In this document: positions 53,773-64,000 of the stretch, piece by piece | Position numbering within the stretch: the first letter of the stretch is position 1 | Layout of the letters: the number at the start of each line of letters is the position of its first letter | Assembly: GCA_025061835.1 (NCBI GenBank) | Contig: JANXAC010000003.1 | Location: forward strand, 52,120 to 116,119 | From: Spirochaetota bacterium | Lineage (GTDB): Bacteria > Spirochaetota > Brevinematia > DTOW01 | DNA length: 64,000 bases | Direction: 5' to 3' | The notes under the pieces: model-generated | What the model was told of the DNA's origin: nothing | Databases searched by the model: none | The model's input: only the letters and a program-made list of their open reading frames with translations | Position numbers and translations under genes: made by a program

Positions 53773-55140
53773 ATGGTTTTAGAAACTAGGGTGAAAAAGA
53801 TAAACGGCTATGGCATAGACTCTTCAAGAGACTACATCCTGTATTGTATGGAAGCGAGTCAAAGAATTAACTATAACTACTCTCTTCTTCTTGCGGTTAA
53901 GTTGGCGAATGAAAACAACAAACCTGTAGTCGTTCTTTTTAACATCACCGATAGGTACAAACATTCAAACATCAGATACTACAAGTTCATGATAGAAGGG
54001 ATTCTAAAGTTGAGAAAGGATTTTGAAGACCTTGGAATAAAGTTTTTCATAAGGAAAGGAGATTATGTCTCTGGATGTGTTGAATTCGGTAAAAAATCCT
54101 GTTGTATTGTTTTAGACAGAAACTACTTGAGTCTCCAAAGAAAGTGGAGGAGTGAAGTTGCTAGAAGCGTTGATGTTGCGGTATTTGAGGTTGATAACGA
54201 TGTTGTTGTTCCTGTTGAAGTTCTTTCAAACAAGGAAGAGCCTTACGCTTACTTGGTAAGAAATAAAATTATGCCCATAATCAAAAACTACCTTGTAGAG
54301 TTTGAAGTTCAGACACCTAGTATAAAATCAGACCATCTTGACTTCGGAGATGAATTTTACTTCAATACCGTTCAAGAATATCTTGACAACCTAAATATTG
54401 GCAAAAGTGTTAAACCCGTTTCTAGCTTTGTAGGTGGATATGATGAAGCAAGAAAGAGACTTACTGGTTTTATTCATAACAAGCTTCATTCCTATAAAGA
54501 ATACAGAAGCGACCCAACAAAAGACTTTCAATCTAACTTGAGTCCTTACCTGCACTTTGGTAACATATCTCCTGTTGAGATAATAAACGAGATACTTAAG
54601 TTTCACTCTTTTGATGACCCTAATGTTCAGTCTTATGTTAATGAACTTGTTGTTTGGAGGGAACTTGCAAGAAATTTCGTATTTTATAATCCAAACTACA
54701 ACAAGTACGAAGGAATACCAGATTGGGCTAAACAGACATTAGAGGAGCACTCAAGGGACGAAAGAGAGTACATATACACCCTAGAGGATTTGGAGAACGC
54801 AAGAACACACGACAAGTATTGGAACTCTGCGCAAAAAGAATTACTCATAACAGGTAAAATGCACAACTATATGAGAATGTATTGGGCTAAAAAACTTATA
54901 GAGTGGACCAGAACACCAAGAGAGGCATTTGATATTGCTTGTTATCTCAACGACAAGTATGAACTGGATGGTAGAGACCCGAATGGATATGCTGGTATTT
55001 CTTGGTGTTTTGGTAGTTTTGATAGACCTTTCAGTGAGAGAAAAATTTTCGGCAGAGTGAGATATATGAGTGCTAACGGACTTCAAAAGAAGTTTGACAT
55101 AGATAAGTATGTAGAGAAGTATGAAAATCAAAAATATTAA
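53773..55140 (+). CDS. phr: Class II deoxyribodipyrimidine (CPD) photolyase
   Basis: Light-driven repair of UV-induced cyclobutane pyrimidine dimers with FAD. 455 residues, the length of class II enzymes. The N-terminal antenna-binding domain (YILYCMEASQRINYNYSLLLA) and the C-terminal FAD domain are present. The class II signature DGRDPNGYAGISWCFGSFD, then RPFSERKIFGRVRYMSANG, is unmistakable, as is SNLSPYLHFGNISPVEI. This implies exposure to sunlight at least in part of the life cycle. A promoter lies 15 nt before the ATG with no clear Shine-Dalgarno site. The gene follows a decayed gene and stands alone. Confidence 0.92.
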   Translation: MVLETRVKKINGYGIDSSRDYILYCMEASQRINYNYSLLLAVKLANENNKPVVVLFNITDRYKHSNIRYYKFMIEGILKLRKDFEDLGIKFFIRKGDYVSGCVEFGKKSCCIVLDRNYLSLQRKWRSEVARSVDVAVFEVDNDVVVPVEVLSNKEEPYAYLVRNKIMPIIKNYLVEFEVQTPSIKSDHLDFGDEFYFNTVQEYLDNLNIGKSVKPVSSFVGGYDEARKRLTGFIHNKLHSYKEYRSDPTKDFQSNLSPYLHFGNISPVEIINEILKFHSFDDPNVQSYVNELVVWRELARNFVFYNPNYNKYEGIPDWAKQTLEEHSRDEREYIYTLEDLENARTHDKYWNSAQKELLITGKMHNYMRMYWAKKLIEWTRTPREAFDIACYLNDKYELDGRDPNGYAGISWCFGSFDRPFSERKIFGRVRYMSANGLQKKFDIDKYVEKYENQKY

Positions 55141-55227
55141 GAGTTGGAAAGAGATTGGTTTAAGAGGTGAGATAGCAAGGACTTTTATTCAACTCTCACG
55201 GGAGGTTTAGTGAAGAGGTGATGTATT

Positions 55228-58014
<2,787 letters not shown>

Positions 58015-58025
58015 ATAAGGACGAG

Positions 58026-58115
58026 TGTATTTAAAAAATCACTGTATATCTTGAGGATTAGGTAGTAATAAGGAATGAGTTTGTAAAAGTATAAGATAAT
58101 TTCTCGTTTTGAACA
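58026..58115 (+). repeat. MITE-like or IS-remnant element, copy 2
   Basis: A 90-bp relative of the element at 18582-18798. It keeps the left end (TGTATTTAAAAAATC then ACTGTATATCTT), the block GAATGAGTTTGT (58073-58084) with AAAAGTATA, and the right end TTTTGAACAC (58107-58116) plus ATCAA. The internal ~120 bp with the small open frame are missing. It lies between ligA and the Ig-repeat lipoprotein gene, close to the ligA promoter. Confidence 0.5.
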
Positions 58116-58185
58116 CCATCAATAGTGATTATTTATCATTAAAACTTCGTTATGTAAGTTTTGAAGTAAATTTATTTATTAAGAT

Positions 58186-58214
58186 TTGAAGAATTGACAC
58201 TTGTTTATTATCAT
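58186..58214 (+). promoter_or_regulatory. Possible promoter of the Ig-repeat lipoprotein genes
   Basis: TTGAAG (58186-58191), 17 bp, TATCAT (58209-58214), about 31 nt before the ATG with AGGAG in the leader. A nearby TTGACA at 58194 has no matching -10 box. Confidence 0.4.
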
Positions 58215-58245
58215 ATTCGTTAGACTATATTAGGAGTTAAGAAGT

Positions 58246-61200
58246 ATGAGAAGAATTTTTGTAATTACTGTGCTTTTTACACTTTTAGCGTATAGTTGTA
58301 GCAAATTACCAGAGTTTTCTGATCTGGTCAAGTCTGATAATGATAGACCTGTAGTTTTGGTGAAGTATCCTACGAATAACTCAATTTTGACTAGCAGTAA
58401 TATAGTTGTTATTGGTAATGCTTATGACTCAACGAATAGTTCAAGGAATAGCGTTTCTTCAGGAATAAGTGGTGTTTATATAAGGGTTGATGAAGGACAG
58501 TTTGTTTTAGTTGAAGGGACTACATCTTGGAGTAAGGTATTGTCCAACCTTTCTCAAGGGACTCATGTCTTACAGGTTTATGCTGTTGATATTAGTAATA
58601 ATACGAGTATGACTCAAAGTGTTTCATTCAAAGTGGATTCTATTGAGCCAAGTATTACAATTCTATCTCCAAGCAACAGAGCAATAGTAAAAAATCCTGT
58701 GAGTGTAATTGTTGATGTTTTTGATGAGGTTAGTGGTGTTAAGCAAGTTCTTATAAATACATCCTTGACTAACTACACTTTCAGTTCAACGAATGTTAGC
58801 ACTAATATCAACATGACTCCTGGTCTGAATATCCTTAGAATAGTATCAGTAGATTTTGCTGGGAATACGAATGTTTCAGTAATTAGTTTCATACTTGATG
58901 ATACGAGCCCTGTTGTGAGTATTATTCATCCTTCCGAAGAGCAAAATATCAATTCTGGAAGTTTAAGTGTGTATGGAACTTCTTATGATAGTAGGGGTGT
59001 AGTTGAAGTTTGGTTTAGAATAGTTGGAACGACAAACACGAATCTTCCGTTTTACAAACTTAGCGGGACAACGAACTGGTCTACTAATATCTCTGGACTT
59101 ACAGAGGGAACTTACTTCGTACAGGTATATGCTATTGACACTGCTGGTAATCATAGTATAACTAATACTAGAAAATTTTTCGTTGATAACATCAGACCTT
59201 TGGTCTCCATTATATTCCCAACCAACAATCACAAATTTACTAGTAATTCAATAACAGTAGAAGGAACTTCAAGTGATCAGGGTAGCGGCATAAAAGAGGT
59301 ATGGGTTAGGATTGGAACTAACAATTTCGTAAAGATTGAAACAACAGGTAATTGGATAACAAATATTAATAATCTCAGTGATGGTAGTACTACACTTGAA
59401 GCATATTCTGTTGATAATTTTGGGAACCATAGTCTGACACAGAGTGTATCCTTTGTAATCAGTGAGATCCCTACTATTTCTATAATATCACCATCTGAGG
59501 GGCAGATATTTAACGAACCAAATGTCAATATCGTAGGAAATGCGAACGATCTAGGAAGTGGTATTGACAAGATAAGGTATAGAATAAACTCATCAGGGGC
59601 TTTTAACCAAATATCAGGAACAAATATCTGGATCATACCACTTTTGTTATCAGATGGGGTATATAATTTTGAAATCTTTTGTTTGGATTTTCAGACTAAC
59701 TCAAGTATTACTCAGTCTGTTAATTTTGTAGTTGATATACTGGCTCCGAGTTTGTCTATAACGAATTTGTCTAATGGACAGTTTTTGAAAACGAGAGAGT
59801 TTGCTGTTTCAGGTATTGCTACAGATAGTTCAAGTGGAGTTAAGGAAGTATTAATTAGAGTTGGTAATATTGGGGACTTTGGTAAAGTTGTTGAGATTTC
59901 AAACTATGTAACTAACACGAATTGGACTACAAACATTCAAGTGTCTAGTGATGGAACATTCAAGATAACTGCATACAGTATTGATAACTCTCAAAAGAGT
60001 AGTGTATTCAGTGAAGTTGATGTTATTATAGATACACAACCCCCAACAGTTTCAGTTTCATCAGTTACTAACAATCAAAATCTCAACTCTCTTAATGTAT
60101 CTGTTTCAGGTTTCGCTAGTGATGATAGGAGTTTGGTAGAAGGAGTGTATGTTAGAGTTGGTAGTTCAGGATACTTTGGTAGGGCAAATGGCACTGTGAA
60201 TTGGAGCACTAATATATCTTTTTCTAGTGTGGGTGATCATTCAATTTATTATTACTCTGTTGATAATGCTGGTAATGTCAGTTTAACACAATCTGTTAGC
60301 ATTGTTATAGATACCAATAAGCCTAATGTGTCAATAAGTTTCCCTACGAACAATCACTTATCAACGAACAGTGTTGTGGTAGTGAATGGAACATCGTCGG
60401 ATAACATATTAGTTTCAGGTGTTTTTGTAAAGATAAATGATGGGTTATTTGAAAAAGTAAATACTACTTCATCTGCCACTCTGCCTTGGAGTAAAACATT
60501 CTCAAACCTTAATGACGGTAGTAATACTGTTTATGTTTATGTTGTTGATGAAGCAGGTAATGTGAGTCTCACAAATACCATAACTTTCATAGTTCAAGAA
60601 AGGCCTACGGTCTCAATATTTACAATTGGGACTAATATAACTAACGATCTAACATCAGGAGGGGTTGAGGTGAGTGGTTTTGCTAATGATAATACTCTAG
60701 TTAGTAAAGTTATGGTATCTACCAATCTATCGGGTCCTTACTATGAGGCATCAGGAACTACAAACTGGAGTTATAAGTTTATGTATGTGCCAGAGAGAAC
60801 TAACATAACTGTTTATGCGTTTAGTATAGATGCTAGTAACAATCATAGTTTTACCAATACGAATACTTTTTCAGTGAGTAGGACATTTTTAGGTTATGGT
60901 CAGTATGATTTCTGGGCTGGTAGTATAGTAAGTGCTTTTGTGATAAGTTCAAACAATAATCTTGTAATTGAGATATTCGCAACAAATTTAAGCAATCCTG
61001 CTCTTAATCATTTCTTTGTATTGATAGATATAACGAACCTAAACGGTCATCAGCCATCAGCTAGTGGATGGTCAGGTGATTGGACTACTGGTTGGGGTGA
61101 TTTCTGGTTTACAAATGTTGCTGGAATAAATATGGAATTGATTATATGGGGTAATATTAACAGTAGTGGAGACTTGATAAATCTTAGCGCAAAGAATAGT

Positions 61201-61470
61201 TTAGGTAATAATGTAGTATCGTCTATTAGTTATACACGAAGTGGTAACCTATATAGTTTTAGAGTTCCATATAGTATTATAGGTAGTGGTGCTAGTTCAG
61301 GACATACGCTCAACCTCTATGCGTTTTATGGTAAAGCTGGACAAGGAAGCCCAGGACCTGGAGGTATGAGGTCAATCTTCCCGAGAAATGTATCAACTAT
61401 AAACAGAGGTGAGTGGGGTAGTTTTGTTAATAGCGTTACTAACAAGTCAATAAATTATCGTCTCCACTAG
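58246..61470 (+). CDS. Lipoprotein with nine bacterial Ig-like repeats and a C-terminal beta domain
   Basis: 1074 residues. AGGAG precedes the ATG. Signal peptide ends LLAYSC, a relaxed lipobox as in spirochaetes (Cys ~18). Residues ~35-875 contain nine Ig-like repeats of ~90 residues, each opening with a P-x-V-S-I-x-x-P-T/S-N-N type strand, then G-T-S-x-D, S-G-V-x-x-V-x-V-R-V/I, a NW-S-T-N-I turn, and V-D-x-A-G-N-x-S before the next unit (Big_7-like). The last ~195 residues (YGQYDFWAGSIV to the end) form a different beta-rich domain with GWSGDWTTGWGDFWFT, somewhat like the C-terminal binding module of glucodextranases. Probably a surface-exposed adhesin or glycan-binding protein. A paralogue follows 9 nt downstream. 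Confidence 0.75.
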   Translation: MRRIFVITVLFTLLAYSCSKLPEFSDLVKSDNDRPVVLVKYPTNNSILTSSNIVVIGNAYDSTNSSRNSVSSGISGVYIRVDEGQFVLVEGTTSWSKVLSNLSQGTHVLQVYAVDISNNTSMTQSVSFKVDSIEPSITILSPSNRAIVKNPVSVIVDVFDEVSGVKQVLINTSLTNYTFSSTNVSTNINMTPGLNILRIVSVDFAGNTNVSVISFILDDTSPVVSIIHPSEEQNINSGSLSVYGTSYDSRGVVEVWFRIVGTTNTNLPFYKLSGTTNWSTNISGLTEGTYFVQVYAIDTAGNHSITNTRKFFVDNIRPLVSIIFPTNNHKFTSNSITVEGTSSDQGSGIKEVWVRIGTNNFVKIETTGNWITNINNLSDGSTTLEAYSVDNFGNHSLTQSVSFVISEIPTISIISPSEGQIFNEPNVNIVGNANDLGSGIDKIRYRINSSGAFNQISGTNIWIIPLLLSDGVYNFEIFCLDFQTNSSITQSVNFVVDILAPSLSITNLSNGQFLKTREFAVSGIATDSSSGVKEVLIRVGNIGDFGKVVEISNYVTNTNWTTNIQVSSDGTFKITAYSIDNSQKSSVFSEVDVIIDTQPPTVSVSSVTNNQNLNSLNVSVSGFASDDRSLVEGVYVRVGSSGYFGRANGTVNWSTNISFSSVGDHSIYYYSVDNAGNVSLTQSVSIVIDTNKPNVSISFPTNNHLSTNSVVVVNGTSSDNILVSGVFVKINDGLFEKVNTTSSATLPWSKTFSNLNDGSNTVYVYVVDEAGNVSLTNTITFIVQERPTVSIFTIGTNITNDLTSGGVEVSGFANDNTLVSKVMVSTNLSGPYYEASGTTNWSYKFMYVPERTNITVYAFSIDASNNHSFTNTNTFSVSRTFLGYGQYDFWAGSIVSAFVISSNNNLVIEIFATNLSNPALNHFFVLIDITNLNGHQPSASGWSGDWTTGWGDFWFTNVAGINMELIIWGNINSSGDLINLSAKNSLGNNVVSSISYTRSGNLYSFRVPYSIIGSGASSGHTLNLYAFYGKAGQGSPGPGGMRSIFPRNVSTINRGEWGSFVNSVTNKSINYRLH

Positions 61471-61479
61471 GAGGTTGTT

Positions 61480-64000
61480 ATGTTGTTGAGGTTCTTGATT
61501 ATAGTATTCATATTTACTTTGTCTTTAACATACAGTTGTTCTAAATTACCTACGATTGCTATTGATTTAAGTGAAGATATAGATAATACTCCTCCTGATG
61601 TCAAGTTGCTACACCCTAATGACGGAGATTCATTTAATACTACAAATATCCAAGTGAAACTTGCTGGTAGTGATTCAGGTAGTGGGTTGAAGAGTATTTT
61701 TATAAGAGTTGGTGATAATGGAAACTTCGTTGAAGTAGCTGGTGAGACTACAAATATCTTGCTACCGGGTGATGGTAATTACACACTCTACTACTACGGA
61801 GTGGATAAGAAAAATAACTCAAGTATAATAAAAAGTATAGTCTTCAAGATAGATACCGTTCCTCCAAGTGTAACGGTGAATTCTATATCAAACGGTTCTG
61901 TGCTAAATGTAACAAACTTGCTTTTTGCTGGGACATCGTCTGACGATAGAAGTGGTGTAAAAATGATAGTTGTAGAGATAAGTAATACAAGTTCATTGTA
62001 TAATATACTAGGTAATGATAATTGGATTACTAATATAACTGTGTATTTTGATGGGTATTATACCGCTTCGGTTTGGGCTTACGATAGAGCAGGGAATGTA
62101 AGTTCTACTCAAACGATAAACTTCACTGTTGATAGTTCAAAGCCGACTGTAAGTGTCATCTTTCCAACTAACGGTCAAACACTTAATACTACTAATTTGA
62201 GTATATATGGAACATGTAATGATAATCTTGGGGGTAGTATAGAAGTTTGGCTTAAGATTGATGGTGGTTCTAGCGGAACGTTTACGAAAATATCTCAATC
62301 ACCTAATTGGGAGACTAATATTAGTTTGACACAGGATGGGATATATACAATTTATGTCTTCTCGGTTGATGGTGCTGGCAACTCAAGTATCACGCAACAA
62401 GTTATATTCAGTGTTGATACAACATTTAATGACAACACTATACCAGTTGTAGTAATATCCTTTCCTACAAACAATTCATACTTTGCTACTAATACCATAA
62501 CCATAAGTGGTCAGGTATATGATCCCGCTATCGGTGGATACAGTGGTATAAAAGATGTTTTTTGTTCATTAAATAGTTTATCATCTTTTTCAAAACTTGG
62601 TATCCAAGGTTTTGATGGATGGGAGACTAATTTTGTTGGTTTGTCAGATGGTCAAAAAGTTTTCCGTATCTATTCAGTTGATAATGCTGGTAATCATAGT
62701 CTTACTCAAAGTGTAACATTTTATATTGATACGGAGTCCCCAACAATCTCAATAACATTTCCTAGTAGTTTGAGTGTATTTAACACTACTTCTGTAAGTT
62801 TTTCTGGAACTTCCAGTGATTTGGTGAGTGGTATAAACAGGGTGATGATAAGGGCTAACGATAATCTGTCTTTTAGTGTGGCTAGCGTGTCTGGAGGTCC
62901 TTGGAGTACTAATCTATCCCTTAAGGATGGAACAAACATAGTTTATGTCTTCTCTGAAGATAAGACAGGGAATACAAGTATAACTCAATCTGTTTCGGTG
63001 ATAGTTAAGGAGAGACCTTCTGTATCAATAGTTTCTCCTACGAATTATCAAGAATTTGATGATACTTCTGTGCTAGTCTTCGGGACTGCTTCTGATCTAG
63101 GAAGTGAAGTTGATTCTGTAAAGGTAAGTATTAATGGAGGTCCCTATACTAGTGCGTTTGGTAAAAACTACTGGTCAATAAATCTTACAAACTTGTATGA
63201 TGGAACTAATTTATTGAGATCTTTTGGTGTTGATATATATAGTAATTACAGTTCAACGCAAGAGGTATTATTTTTGGTTAAAGAAAGACCTCAAGTTCAA
63301 GTTCATTATCCTGTTAGTAATCAGGTTGTCAGAACTAATAGTGTTCAAGTTGTTGGAGTATCTTATGATAAGGGTAGTGGTGTGAATAAAGTCTTTTTCA
63401 GGCTAGGGAATTCTGGAACATTCGGGGAGGTTTCAGGAACTACTAACTGGACAACAAACCTTACAGGACTTCAGGATGGAACTAATACAATACAGGTTTT
63501 TGCTACTGACAAGTCAAACAACCATAGTTATACGAATAACATACAAGTATTTATAGGTATTCCACCAACTCTACAGGTTACGTATCCAACAAACAACCAG
63601 TCAGTCAATACTAGTTCTATAACCATACAAGGAACAGCAAGTGATGATGCCAGTGGTGTCAAAGAAGTTTGGTTTAGGCTAGGAAATACTGGAGATTTCG
63701 GAAAGGTATCTGGAACTACTTCTTGGAGCACTAATGTCAGTGGTCTATCTGATGGAACTAACATTTTCTATATCTTTGCTGTTGATACAAATGGTAATGT
63801 AAGTCAAACACAGTCAGTAGTATTCATTGTTGATACGGATTTCCCAACAGTAAGTATCACATCCCCTTCCGCTAATCAGGTTTTAACGAGTAGTAGTATA
63901 ACTGTTACGGGAACTGCTACGGGTTCAATAAGTGGCATATCTAGTGTATGGTTAAGGTTAGGTAATAGCGGAGGTTTCGGTAAAGTTAGTGGAACTACGA
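61480..64000 (+). CDS. Second Ig-repeat lipoprotein (3' end outside window)
   Basis: Open from the ATG, which follows AGGAGG, to the window end (840 codons without a stop). Signal peptide MLLRFLIIVFIFTLSL ends TYSC; the next residues, SKLP, are the same as in the preceding protein. At least eight full Ig-like repeats and part of a ninth follow, with the same pattern: P-T-V-S-I-x-F-P-T-N, G-T-S-S-D, SGVKEVWFRLG, GTTNWTTN, SVDNAGNHSLTQ. The two genes are tandem duplicates in one operon (9-nt gap). The repeats are closely alike at the DNA level in places, which favours recombination within and between the genes. Confidence 0.75.
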   Translation, partial: MLLRFLIIVFIFTLSLTYSCSKLPTIAIDLSEDIDNTPPDVKLLHPNDGDSFNTTNIQVKLAGSDSGSGLKSIFIRVGDNGNFVEVAGETTNILLPGDGNYTLYYYGVDKKNNSSIIKSIVFKIDTVPPSVTVNSISNGSVLNVTNLLFAGTSSDDRSGVKMIVVEISNTSSLYNILGNDNWITNITVYFDGYYTASVWAYDRAGNVSSTQTINFTVDSSKPTVSVIFPTNGQTLNTTNLSIYGTCNDNLGGSIEVWLKIDGGSSGTFTKISQSPNWETNISLTQDGIYTIYVFSVDGAGNSSITQQVIFSVDTTFNDNTIPVVVISFPTNNSYFATNTITISGQVYDPAIGGYSGIKDVFCSLNSLSSFSKLGIQGFDGWETNFVGLSDGQKVFRIYSVDNAGNHSLTQSVTFYIDTESPTISITFPSSLSVFNTTSVSFSGTSSDLVSGINRVMIRANDNLSFSVASVSGGPWSTNLSLKDGTNIVYVFSEDKTGNTSITQSVSVIVKERPSVSIVSPTNYQEFDDTSVLVFGTASDLGSEVDSVKVSINGGPYTSAFGKNYWSINLTNLYDGTNLLRSFGVDIYSNYSSTQEVLFLVKERPQVQVHYPVSNQVVRTNSVQVVGVSYDKGSGVNKVFFRLGNSGTFGEVSGTTNWTTNLTGLQDGTNTIQVFATDKSNNHSYTNNIQVFIGIPPTLQVTYPTNNQSVNTSSITIQGTASDDASGVKEVWFRLGNTGDFGKVSGTTSWSTNVSGLSDGTNIFYIFAVDTNGNVSQTQSVVFIVDTDFPTVSITSPSANQVLTSSSITVTGTATGSISGISSVWLRLGNSGGFGKVSGTT

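Overview
The window looks like chromosome from a low-GC, diderm, flagellated bacterium, most probably a spirochaete (Spirochaetota). The pointers are a 654-residue protein that resembles the spirochaetal cytoplasmic filament protein CfpA, lipoproteins with relaxed lipoboxes (AYSC, TYSC), a PorV/UPF0164-type outer-membrane protein, BamA, an OmpA-family protein and FliP. A Brevinema-like or thermophilic lineage is possible (GH57 branching enzyme, class II photolyase, K+-independent pyrophosphatase), but that is inference. No rRNA, tRNA, CRISPR array or intact insertion sequence was seen.

Layout. 1-9.1 kb: two proteins with C-terminal FlgD-like Ig tails (one cut by the window start, one of 2377 residues made of about eleven repeats), followed by a PorV-like barrel protein. 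9.1-13.3 kb (minus): a partner-switching cassette of two SpoIIE/PP2C phosphatases, a STAS antagonist and a degenerate GHKL kinase-like protein. 13.5-22.3 kb: CtpA protease, PRPP synthase, phosphohexomutase, small enzymes, an RNase R/II-family exonuclease and a pseudopilin. 22.4-31.2 kb: CfpA-like protein, glycogen-binding-type lipoprotein, then a plus-strand envelope group (barrel/Ig/OmpA protein, two CsgG/LpoB-like proteins). 31.3-37.8 kb: GH57 branching enzyme, TlpA thioredoxin, MoaD-like protein, and a membrane acyltransferase-like gene followed by two membrane-anchored unknowns. 38.1-51.3 kb: ahcY, mtaB, fliP, class II aldolase, bamA, FecCD permease, rhodanese, recA, ftsZ, hppA. 51.6-58 kb: lactate permease, a decayed gene, class II photolyase, a secreted helical unknown, ligA. 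58.2-64 kb: two tandem Ig-repeat lipoproteins, the second cut by the window end.

Promoters of sigma70 type (TTGAAA/TTGACA, 16-18 bp, TANNNT) can be read in front of many transcription units. A recurring pattern is that genes heading a unit without a Shine-Dalgarno sequence (SpoIIE operon, prs, the exonuclease gene, GNAT gene, mtaB, ligA, photolyase) have the -10 box only about 6-15 nt before the start codon, suggesting leaderless or near-leaderless mRNAs; other genes carry strong AGGAGG sites. Several start codons were moved downstream on Shine-Dalgarno or promoter position (ctpA, pgm, recA, ftsZ, lldP, OmpA-family gene and others).

The most interesting items are the FlgD-Ig-tailed surface proteins beside a PorV-like protein, the partner-switch cassette whose kinase lacks its G1 box, a 16-bp palindrome that contains the -35 boxes of both ftsZ and hppA, a MITE-like repeat in two copies, and the long structured leader of bamA.
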